Source: an uncultured Eubacteriales bacterium (GTDB lineage Bacteria; Bacillota; Clostridia; UBA1381). From it: a stretch of DNA of 5,022 nucleotides. Below, in pieces: positions 1-5,022 of this stretch (within the stretch, counting starts at the first letter, position 1; each line of letters opens with the position of its first letter). The notes beneath the pieces were generated by a model. That model had not been told where the DNA came from, did no database searches, and saw only the letters and a list, made by a program, of their open reading frames with translations. The stretch is from positions 1 to 5,022 of the forward strand of contig USPO01000146.1 in assembly GCA_900556575.1 (NCBI GenBank), given 5' to 3'. Position numbers and translations under genes: made by a program.

Positions 1-2
1 GC

Positions 3-2546
3 GGCGAAATTAAGTTAGCAAATTCCATAGAGCTTCCGGATGTAACAAGCGTATCATTTAATGTAAACTTCCCGACAGGAACAGATGGTCAGGTTACATT
101 AGGACTTATTTCAAATGCCGGTGCATTAGCGGGTATTCAGTATACGTCAGATGGTGCAATAAAAGCATGGAGCGGCTGGAGTGGTAATTCAGCATATAAC
201 CAGAGCGGCGATGCCGGTGCATATGCACAGGGCGGTGTAATCGCAGAGGGCTACACAAAGGGAACGGTAGTTCCGGTAACATTAGTAATCGATAAGGCTA
301 ATAAGAATATAACAGCGTCGAGCGGAAGCAATACTGTTTCAATTCCGTATACAATTGATGCATCTGCATTAACAGGCTTTAAGTTCGGTCAGTACAGAAA
401 CTATGGTGCAATCACAGTAAGTGATGTGTTGATTCAGGAGCCGAATTCAAATTACCTTTCAGTAAATGGTGAGACATCATTTGCAAAGGTAGCAGGTCAG
501 ACTCTTACTAAGCAGTATTCGGTAGGTCAGTCTGTAATTGTTCCAGATGAAACTTTCAAATGGACTTTATCAAAGGACGGTAAGGTAATAGAAGGTTCGG
601 ATACATCAGCTGAATTAAATGAGGATGTTAAGTATACAGCTGTATTCAACCCAACAAAGACAGGTAAGGCAACTGTATTAAAGGCTGTGTTTGATGCAAA
701 TGGCAGATTGGTATCAGTAAAGAATGATGGCACAATTGATGTAACAGCCGGCACAGAGGTTAAGGTTGATACAGAACAGGGAACAAAGGTTATGCTTTGG
801 GATGGAACTTCAACATTAGAGCCTTTGGCAAATGCAGCAGAGGCAAAGCCGGAAGAGACAACAGCGCCGACAGAGAAGCCGGATGAAACAACAGCACCGA
901 CGGATAAGCCGGATGAAACACCGGCACCGACAGATGAGCCGATTCATAATGATTCTATCTGGATTGACCAGGATGGTGTATTATCAGTAACAGATGAGGC
1001 AGAGCCGGGAACATACACAATAACAGCAACAAGTACAATCAACGCTGAAAAGACAGCATCACTTGATGTTACTATCACAGATTTTGAAAAACTTGATGTA
1101 AAGAACATTGAGGTTGAAGGACCGAGAGCATATGACATCAACGGAGAAAAGACAGGCAAGTATTCAATATCAAGAGCGGTAGATTCATACGGTACAGATA
1201 TTGCATCACTTCTTACAGATGTAAAGTGGACAGTTGATAATGATAAGGTTGCATCAATTACAGAGGATGGAACACTTACAGTAACCGGAGCAGGAAATGC
1301 GGTAGTAACAGGTACAATTACTAATGGTACATCGGTAACAACAGTAACAGTTCCTGTAACAGTGGCAGCATATTCCGTAACAGCAGCTGCAACGGGCAAT
1401 TCAACATCGGTGGATACATCAGCGTTGATAAAGAATAATAACATTGTAGGCTATCAGGTAACAACAGCAAAATCGGGCAAGCTTGTAAAGCAGAGTGTTG
1501 AAACAGCTGCTCCTTCAACAGTTGATACAACAGGTGCTGACTCGGTTGAAATTACACCGGTATTTGAATATGCGGTAGGAGCACCGGGAACTTTAGGAAA
1601 CTTAGGTGCAGGATATGAAATAGCAATTCCTTCGGGAACATATAATTTCAATGTTAAGGATACAGGAAGCCGCTGCGACGTATATGTAAATGACCAGATG
1701 CTTGTTAATAATATACTCCAGGGCGGTTCAGCTGTGAATAACCTTGATGTTAAGGATATTATTGTAAATGAAGGTGTTGCGAATATTACGACAGCAGATT
1801 ACAGCAGCGGTCAGAATGAAACAAGCGTAAATATTACAATCAAGGTATCAAAGGCTCCTTCAAACGTTGACAGAGCAAAGAAGATATATGTATTGGGTGA
1901 TTCACTTGTATGCATATACTACAATGGTGGAAATGCATCAAATAATGCACAGACAGGCTGGGGTCAGGTTCTCCAGAGCTATGTAAAGGATGCAGACGTA
2001 GTAGATCTCGGAAACAGCGGCGTAACAGCAAAGGGACTTGCAGGCACAGCATTTACTCAGGTATTAAGAAGTGCTCAGCCGGGAGATATTATGATTCTCG
2101 AAAGCGGTTACAATGACAGAACCTATGATAATGAGAAGATTATGACAGAGGCTGTAACAACAATGTATAACGGTGCTAAGGATAAGGGAGTTGACGTTGT
2201 TCTTGTATCACCGAATGCATCAGTACATGACTATAAGGCAAGCGTTGCATTTACATCAACAATGACAGCAGCTGCTGAAAGCTTAGGTGCAAATTACATC
2301 AATCTTTCAAAGCTTAGCTATGACTTCCTTTACGGAACATATGCTGATGATACAGCAACTATCCTTGCGACATACAATGTTTCGGATAAGCTTCATTCAA
2401 CATACCATGCAGCTAATAAGTGGGCATCGGTTATTGCTTCAGAGTTAATCGGATTCGGATATGGCGACAATGTAAATACAGATTATGCATATACATTCAA
2501 GGATACAAAGGGTACAGAAATCAAGTGCCAGGCAACAGCTGAATAA
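3..2546 (+). CDS. Large secreted multidomain SGNH/GDSL esterase, rhamnogalacturonan acetylesterase-like (5' end outside window)
   Basis: The frame is open from the left edge (first whole codon at 3) to TAA at 2544-2546, giving 847 visible residues; residue n starts at base 3n. A GTG at 426 is internal: the frame runs through it and no ribosome binding site precedes it. The C-terminal domain (about residues 625-830) is an SGNH hydrolase. It shows YVLGDS with nucleophile Ser634, a block II LGNSG, block III GYND with oxyanion Asn704, and SDKLH supplying Asp795 and His798. This matches rhamnogalacturonan acetylesterases, which remove acetyl groups from pectin backbones outside the cell; that substrate is inferred. 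Upstream lie a jelly-roll-like region (about 1-150), Ig-like segments, a Pro/Thr linker (282-313), a BIG2-like domain (about 361-456) and a beta-sandwich (about 535-620) that commonly precedes this esterase in Clostridia. No LPXTG, SLH or dockerin is visible at the C-terminus. The signal peptide and any further catalytic domain would be off-window. Confidence 0.88.
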   Translation, partial: GEIKLANSIELPDVTSVSFNVNFPTGTDGQVTLGLISNAGALAGIQYTSDGAIKAWSGWSGNSAYNQSGDAGAYAQGGVIAEGYTKGTVVPVTLVIDKANKNITASSGSNTVSIPYTIDASALTGFKFGQYRNYGAITVSDVLIQEPNSNYLSVNGETSFAKVAGQTLTKQYSVGQSVIVPDETFKWTLSKDGKVIEGSDTSAELNEDVKYTAVFNPTKTGKATVLKAVFDANGRLVSVKNDGTIDVTAGTEVKVDTEQGTKVMLWDGTSTLEPLANAAEAKPEETTAPTEKPDETTAPTDKPDETPAPTDEPIHNDSIWIDQDGVLSVTDEAEPGTYTITATSTINAEKTASLDVTITDFEKLDVKNIEVEGPRAYDINGEKTGKYSISRAVDSYGTDIASLLTDVKWTVDNDKVASITEDGTLTVTGAGNAVVTGTITNGTSVTTVTVPVTVAAYSVTAAATGNSTSVDTSALIKNNNIVGYQVTTAKSGKLVKQSVETAAPSTVDTTGADSVEITPVFEYAVGAPGTLGNLGAGYEIAIPSGTYNFNVKDTGSRCDVYVNDQMLVNNILQGGSAVNNLDVKDIIVNEGVANITTADYSSGQNETSVNITIKVSKAPSNVDRAKKIYVLGDSLVCIYYNGGNASNNAQTGWGQVLQSYVKDADVVDLGNSGVTAKGLAGTAFTQVLRSAQPGDIMILESGYNDRTYDNEKIMTEAVTTMYNGAKDKGVDVVLVSPNASVHDYKASVAFTSTMTAAAESLGANYINLSKLSYDFLYGTYADDTATILATYNVSDKLHSTYHAANKWASVIASELIGFGYGDNVNTDYAYTFKDTKGTEIKCQATAE
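846..935 (+). repeat. Three tandem 30-bp repeats encoding a Pro/Thr-rich linker
   Basis: Three in-frame 30-bp units (846-875, 876-905, 906-935) each encode ten residues of the pattern KPxETxAPTx, and a fourth begins with EP at 936-941. The units differ by a few bases. Such linkers are typical flexible spacers between modules of extracellular glycan-active enzymes and may be glycosylated. Unit number could vary between strains through slippage. Confidence 0.9.
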
Positions 2547-2565
2547 TCAGATATATTCATAAATC

Positions 2566-2595
2566 AAAAAAAGCAGGCATATGCCTGCTTTTTTT
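2566..2595 (+). terminator. Rho-independent terminator after the esterase gene
   Basis: A perfect 30-bp palindrome lies 19 bp after the stop codon: seven A, GCAGGCAT, ATGCCTGC, seven T. Folded, it gives a GCAGGC/GCCTGC stem with an ATAT loop, extended by A-U pairs and followed by the T tract. Because it is symmetric it could act in both directions, but no convergent gene is visible on the other strand. It separates the esterase unit from the carD operon. Confidence 0.93.
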
Positions 2596-2600
2596 GTGCC

Positions 2601-2653
2601 ATGTTTTCACATATAATTAAAATGATTCTTTGTAAATTATATATAAAAAACAT
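2601..2653. repeat. AT-rich imperfect inverted repeat in the intergenic region
   Basis: ATATAATT (2611-2618) is matched by AATTATAT (2635-2642). Pairing continues outward imperfectly between ATGTTTT (2601-2607) and the run ending AAAACAT (2646-2653). All arms are AT-rich, so the structure would be weak and could be chance. No coding potential is seen in 2596-2699. Confidence 0.3.
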
Positions 2654-2699
2654 CGGAAAACACCAGATATAATTTTTATAATAAATAACCGGATTGCTA

Positions 2700-2728
2700 T
2701 TGAATTTTTTTGCTTTATATGATATAAT
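2700..2728 (+). promoter_or_regulatory. Upstream promoter P1 of the carD-ispDF operon
   Basis: The -35 box TTGAAT (2700-2705, four of six consensus bases) is 17 bp from a perfect -10 box TATAAT (2723-2728). TG at 2720-2721 makes an extended -10. The start of transcription is expected near 2735, giving a leader of about 77 nt before carD. This is inferred from sigma-A consensus only. Confidence 0.6.
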
Positions 2729-2735
2729 AATTCAT

Positions 2736-2764
2736 TTGACAATTTCTCAAAATTGTGGTATAAT
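2736..2764 (+). promoter_or_regulatory. Downstream promoter P2 of the carD-ispDF operon (perfect consensus)
   Basis: A perfect -35 box TTGACA (2736-2741), a 17-bp spacer and a perfect -10 box TATAAT (2759-2764) are present, with TG at 2756-2757 forming an extended -10. Transcription should start near 2771, about 41 nt before the carD ATG. Inside the spacer, CAATTT (2740-2745) and AAATTG (2750-2755) form a small dyad that could be an operator. Confidence 0.88.
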
Positions 2765-2799
2765 GTATATATTGGAACTTATACACTTATTTTGAGAAA
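2743..2799 (+). promoter_or_regulatory. Inverted repeat spanning the P2 core promoter and carD leader
   Basis: TTTCTCAAAAT (2743-2753) and ATTTTGAGAAA (2789-2799) are perfect 11-bp reverse complements separated by 35 bp. The left arm lies between the -35 and -10 of P2 and downstream of the P1 start. The right arm ends within the carD ribosome binding site. It could be a pair of protein-binding half-sites on DNA, or an RNA stem present only in P1 transcripts. Function is inferred. Confidence 0.5.
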
Positions 2800-2804
2800 G
2801 CAGG
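2798..2804 (+). promoter_or_regulatory. Ribosome binding site of carD
   Basis: AAGCAGG differs from AAGGAGG at one base and sits 7 nt before the ATG at 2812. It is weaker than the sites of the downstream genes, and its first two bases belong to the right arm of the leader inverted repeat. Confidence 0.6.
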
Positions 2805-2811
2805 CGTAAAA

Positions 2812-3303
2812 ATGAGATTTGCCATAGGCGATAAGGTTGTTCATCCTATTCAGGGTGCAGGAAAAGTTGTTGATATTAAGGAAATTGATATTGACAATAA
2901 GATGGTTTTATACTATGAGATAGAGTTTAACGGTGGTAAGATGATAACTAACGTTCCGGTCGAAAATGCCGATAATATAGGTTTAAGAGAAATAATAACA
3001 CCGGAAGAGGCGAAGAAAGTTATCGAAAGCTTCTGTACGTATGAAGTTAAGATAGACAGCAACTGGAATAAACGTCAGAGAGAGAATATTGAAAAACTGA
3101 GGTCGGGAAATATTTACATAGTACTTGAAGTTTTAAAAGAACTTATGTATCGTGACCATATAAAGGGACTTTCTACAAGTGAAAGAAAGACACTTGCAAC
3201 CGCAAAGCAGATTGTGTTGAGTGAAGTTGTGATGTCTGGATATATTGATCTTGAAAGTCTTGAAGAAATTTTGAATGATGCTGTTGATATGATGATTGAG
3301 TAA
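2812..3303 (+). CDS. carD: CarD/CdnL-family RNA polymerase-binding transcription regulator
   Basis: This 163-residue protein has the full CarD layout. An N-terminal Tudor-like domain (about 1-58, starting with F-x-IGDKVVHPxQGAG) in this family binds the RNA polymerase beta subunit. A helical C-terminal domain (about 62-163) contacts the upstream edge of the -10 region. The signature tryptophan that wedges into the opening promoter is present as Trp85 in NWNKRQRENIEKL, followed by YRDHIKGLSTSERKTLATAKQ, close to the characterised family pattern. It lacks the helicase portion of Mfd, so it is stand-alone CarD. The family stabilises open promoter complexes, notably at rRNA promoters. It is first in an operon with ispD and ispF, preceded by two promoters and a weak ribosome binding site. 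The length and ATG fit the family. Autoregulation is possible but not shown. Confidence 0.93.
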   Translation: MRFAIGDKVVHPIQGAGKVVDIKEIDIDNKMVLYYEIEFNGGKMITNVPVENADNIGLREIITPEEAKKVIESFCTYEVKIDSNWNKRQRENIEKLRSGNIYIVLEVLKELMYRDHIKGLSTSERKTLATAKQIVLSEVVMSGYIDLESLEEILNDAVDMMIE

Positions 3304-3329
3304 TTTAGTTTCAGAAGAATAAAGGTGTT

Positions 3330-3335
3330 GGAGGA
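3330..3335 (+). promoter_or_regulatory. Ribosome binding site of ispD
   Basis: GGAGGA lies 6 nt before the ATG at 3342 and fixes that start. It sits in the 38-bp gap after carD, where no terminator is seen, so cotranscription is likely. Confidence 0.85.
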
Positions 3336-3341
3336 ATTGAT

Positions 3342-4019
3342 ATGGTAACTGCTGTGATTGCTGCCGGAGGACAAGGTACACGAATGGGAGCCGGATATAA
3401 CAAGGTGTTTATGAAACTGAATGGTTCTGAGATAATTCTGCATACAATGAAGGCTTTTAGTGAAAATCCTCTTGTGGGTGAGATTATAGTTGTAACTGGC
3501 GCAGATGATATAGATAGAGTCAAGGAGCTGGCACATAATAATAGTATTAATAAACTTAAATGTGTTACAGAGGGCGGAGCTACTCGGCGTGCAAGTGTGT
3601 ATAACGGGATTATTCATGCTGAAGGAGATATAATTGCTGTTCATGACGGTGCAAGATGCTTGATTTCACAGGAGGAAATAACGAATGTTATACGTGACTG
3701 TGAAAAATACGGTGCAGCAGCGGTCGGCGTTATATGCAAGGATACTCTTAAAGCTGCAGATGATGAAGGTTTTATAGCCGGTACAATTGACAGAAGTAAG
3801 ACCTATCAAATTCAGACACCTCAGGTGTTCGAAAGAGATTTGCTGATCAGAGCTCACATAAAGGCAGCAGAGGAAGGTTTCGAGCCTACCGATGACTGTA
3901 CTTTGATTGAGTGTATTGGAGGCAGAATAAAGATAACAGAGGGCAGCTATAACAATATAAAGCTTACGACACCCGAAGATATTCCGGTAGCGGAAAGAAT
4001 AATTGCAGATAGGAGATAA
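3342..4019 (+). CDS. ispD: 2-C-methyl-D-erythritol 4-phosphate cytidylyltransferase
   Basis: IspD (EC 2.7.7.60) joins MEP and CTP to give CDP-methylerythritol and pyrophosphate, the third step of the cytoplasmic MEP isoprenoid pathway. The 225 residues are full length. The nucleotide-binding loop AAGGQGTRMG (7-16) carries Arg14, and Lys21 follows in GYNK; by family alignment these match the catalytic Arg20 and Lys27 of the E. coli enzyme. Further signatures are GGATRRASV (78-86), VHDGAR (100-105), KDTLK (133-137), TIDR with Arg151, QTPQVF (158-163), TDDCTL (183-188) and NNIKLTTPEDI (204-214) with substrate-binding Lys207. Small deviations are GYNKVF where PKQF is usual, and Cys106 where HDxAR is often followed by Pro; neither removes a known catalytic residue. 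It lies between carD and ispF, 4 bp from the latter, so the two are probably translationally coupled. Confidence 0.97.
   Translation: MVTAVIAAGGQGTRMGAGYNKVFMKLNGSEIILHTMKAFSENPLVGEIIVVTGADDIDRVKELAHNNSINKLKCVTEGGATRRASVYNGIIHAEGDIIAVHDGARCLISQEEITNVIRDCEKYGAAAVGVICKDTLKAADDEGFIAGTIDRSKTYQIQTPQVFERDLLIRAHIKAAEEGFEPTDDCTLIECIGGRIKITEGSYNNIKLTTPEDIPVAERIIADRR
4011..4015 (+). promoter_or_regulatory. Ribosome binding site of ispF inside the end of ispD
   Basis: AGGAG overlaps the last codons of ispD and lies 8 nt before the ATG at 4024. It selects that ATG over an in-frame TTG at 4003, which has no comparable site and would add seven residues not seen in the family. Ribosomes ending ispD would cover it, suggesting coupled translation. 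Confidence 0.85.
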
Positions 4020-4023
4020 TTAT

Positions 4024-4503
4024 ATGAAAATACGAGTTGGACAGGGTTATGATGTTCATAAGCTTGTGGAAGGACGTAAATGTATAATCTGCGGAGTTGA
4101 TATTCCGTATGAAAAGGGACTTTTGGGACATTCAGATGCAGATGTGGCACTTCATGCACTATCGGATGCAATTTTAGGTGCTGCGGCACTCGGAGATATA
4201 GGAAAGCATTTTCCAGATACAGACCCAAAATACAGCGGAGCGGACAGCAGAGTTTTGTTAAGACGTGTTGTTGAACTTGTGATGGATAAAGGCTATACAG
4301 TCGGCAATGCGGATGTAACAATTGTTGCACAGCGTCCGAAAATGCTGCCTTATATAGAACAAATGCGAGAGAATGTTGCACAAGATCTAAAAATTGAAAA
4401 GGACTGTGTGAATATAAAAGCAACGACTACTGAAAAACTTGGTTTTGAGGGAAGAGGAGAAGGTATTTCATCTACCGCAGTTGTACTTTTGGAAAAATTC
4501 TAA
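4024..4503 (+). CDS. ispF: 2-C-methyl-D-erythritol 2,4-cyclodiphosphate synthase
   Basis: IspF (EC 4.6.1.12) converts CDP-methylerythritol 2-phosphate to the 2,4-cyclodiphosphate with release of CMP, the fifth MEP pathway step. Family members are homotrimers with active sites at subunit interfaces. The 159 residues are the usual length. The metal ligands are Asp10 and His12 in GQGYDVH (6-12) and His44 in the segment GHSDADVALHALSDA (35-49), which also has the His36-Ser37 loop. FPDTDP (63-68) and the CDP-binding TTTEKLGFEGRGEG (134-147) are intact. Its start follows the ispD stop by 4 bp. The ispE product acts between IspD and IspF and is not encoded in this window. Confidence 0.97.
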   Translation: MKIRVGQGYDVHKLVEGRKCIICGVDIPYEKGLLGHSDADVALHALSDAILGAAALGDIGKHFPDTDPKYSGADSRVLLRRVVELVMDKGYTVGNADVTIVAQRPKMLPYIEQMRENVAQDLKIEKDCVNIKATTTEKLGFEGRGEGISSTAVVLLEKF

Positions 4504-4535
4504 TTAGTATAGGATAATGAAAGGAAATTTAATTT

Positions 4536-4994
4536 ATGAATGTTTACGATTTTGACGGTACAATTTATTACGGTGACAGTACCGCCGATTTTATAGGATA
4601 TTGCATAAGAAAATATCCTAAAACATTATTATGGCTGCCGGTTACGGCATGGGCATTTTTTCTTTATATTTTAGGAATATACTCAAAGACGAAATTTAAA
4701 GAAAAAATGTATGGATTTCTTAAATATGTACCGAAAGGAGCAGTCGAATGTTTTTGGCAGGAAAATCAAAGAAAAATAAAGCCGTGGTATAAGGCACAGC
4801 AAAAGCCGGATGATATGGTTATTTCCGCATCACCGGAATTTTTAATAAAACCGATATGCTCAATGATAGGCATAAAGACAGTAATGGCAAGCAAGGTCAA
4901 TATTAAAACCGGAAAAACGGAGGGGTTGAATTGTCACGATACAGAAAAGGTAAGGCGGCTGTATGAGTTTGATAAGGATGCGAAGATAAATTAG
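4536..4994 (+). CDS. HAD-superfamily (subfamily IB, SerB-like) phosphatase, cut by an in-frame TAG
   Basis: The protein begins MNVYDFDGT, placing HAD motif I (Asp5, nucleophile, and Asp7) at the extreme N-terminus, as is normal in this Firmicutes family. An AAGGA site lies 10 nt before the ATG. Residues 31-48 are strongly hydrophobic (WLPVTAWAFFLYILGI), a helix in the cap region that may touch the membrane. Motif II is VISASPEF (95-102, Ser97) and the motif III lysine is in EKVRRL (137-142). The frame stops after 152 residues, whereas relatives have roughly 190-200. After the TAG the same frame reads FYSDSFSD, the expected motif IV with metal-binding aspartates, so the stop looks premature. 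Ended at 4994 the product should be inactive. The substrate is unknown; phosphoserine-like or lipid phosphate are family possibilities. It follows ispF by 32 bp with no terminator between, so it may share the operon. Confidence 0.75.
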   Translation: MNVYDFDGTIYYGDSTADFIGYCIRKYPKTLLWLPVTAWAFFLYILGIYSKTKFKEKMYGFLKYVPKGAVECFWQENQRKIKPWYKAQQKPDDMVISASPEFLIKPICSMIGIKTVMASKVNIKTGKTEGLNCHDTEKVRRLYEFDKDAKIN

Positions 4995-5022
4995 TTTTAT
5001 TCCGACTCTTTCTCAGACCAGC
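4992..5022 (+). other. In-frame amber codon followed by preserved HAD motif IV coding sequence
   Basis: TAG at 4992-4994 falls between codons for KIN and FYSDSFSDQ (4995-5021). Relatives usually have an acidic residue at this place, as in IxEFYSDSxSD, so one base change from GAG, or from CAG, would restore the frame. The window ends before the gene does. The four other stop codons in the window are all TAA. Confidence 0.8.

Noticed and set aside
426..428. GTG as the start of the esterase gene
   Set aside because: The frame is open upstream to the left edge with protein-like sequence in the same style, and no ribosome binding site precedes this codon.
846..941. A CRISPR-like repeat array
   Set aside because: The 30-bp units are contiguous with no spacers, are in frame, and encode a Pro/Thr linker.
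944..1444. A 166-codon minus-strand ORF within the esterase gene
   Set aside because: It mirrors the strongly biased codons of the + strand gene (GTA, ACA, TCA), and the + strand protein has recognisable domains.
2601..2672. A 23-codon ORF in the intergenic region (MFSHIIKMIL...)
   Set aside because: There is no ribosome binding site, it starts just after the terminator, no promoter precedes it, and its composition is what AT-rich noncoding DNA would give.
3114..3644. A 176-codon minus-strand ORF across carD and ispD
   Set aside because: It lies opposite two confidently identified genes and shows no family motif.
4003..4005. TTG as the start of ispF
   Set aside because: The ATG at 4024 has an AGGAG at the right distance and gives the normal family N-terminus; the TTG would add seven unrelated residues overlapping ispD.

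Overview
The window looks like chromosomal DNA from a low-GC Gram-positive anaerobe, most likely a pectin-using gut member of the Lachnospiraceae (Lachnospira/Eubacterium eligens-like). The reasons are AT-rich spacers, strong GGAGG-type ribosome binding sites, the carD-ispD-ispF gene order, and a large modular extracellular esterase of the rhamnogalacturonan acetylesterase type. The taxon is an inference from gene content and style. Everything recognisable is on the + strand.

Positions 3-2546 hold the 3' part of a very large secreted, multidomain protein whose start lies left of the window. Its visible order is a jelly-roll-like region, Ig-like segments, a module ending in KVMLWDG, a Pro/Thr-rich linker made of three 30-bp repeats, a BIG2-like domain, a small beta-sandwich and a C-terminal SGNH/GDSL esterase with its catalytic residues intact. 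A perfect palindromic terminator (2566-2595) closes this unit.

Positions 2596-2811 are an AT-rich regulatory region. It holds two tandem sigma-A-type promoters whose -10 boxes are exactly 36 bp apart. The downstream one has perfect -35 and -10 hexamers, a 17-bp spacer and an extended -10. An 11-bp perfect inverted repeat has one arm inside the downstream promoter's spacer and the other touching the carD ribosome binding site.

Positions 2812-4503 are a compact operon: carD (RNA polymerase-binding regulator), ispD and ispF. IspD and IspF catalyse the third and fifth steps of the MEP isoprenoid pathway; the intervening IspE step is not encoded here. The gaps are 38 bp and 4 bp, and the ispF ribosome binding site lies inside the end of ispD.

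From 4536 to the right edge is a HAD-superfamily phosphatase gene. Its frame is interrupted by a TAG at 4992-4994, yet the codons after it still spell the family's conserved motif IV (FYSDSFSD). This is the most unusual coding observation: a nonsense mutation, a base-call error or, less likely, readthrough. The most interesting regulatory observation is that the carD leader hairpin could form only in transcripts from the upstream promoter.
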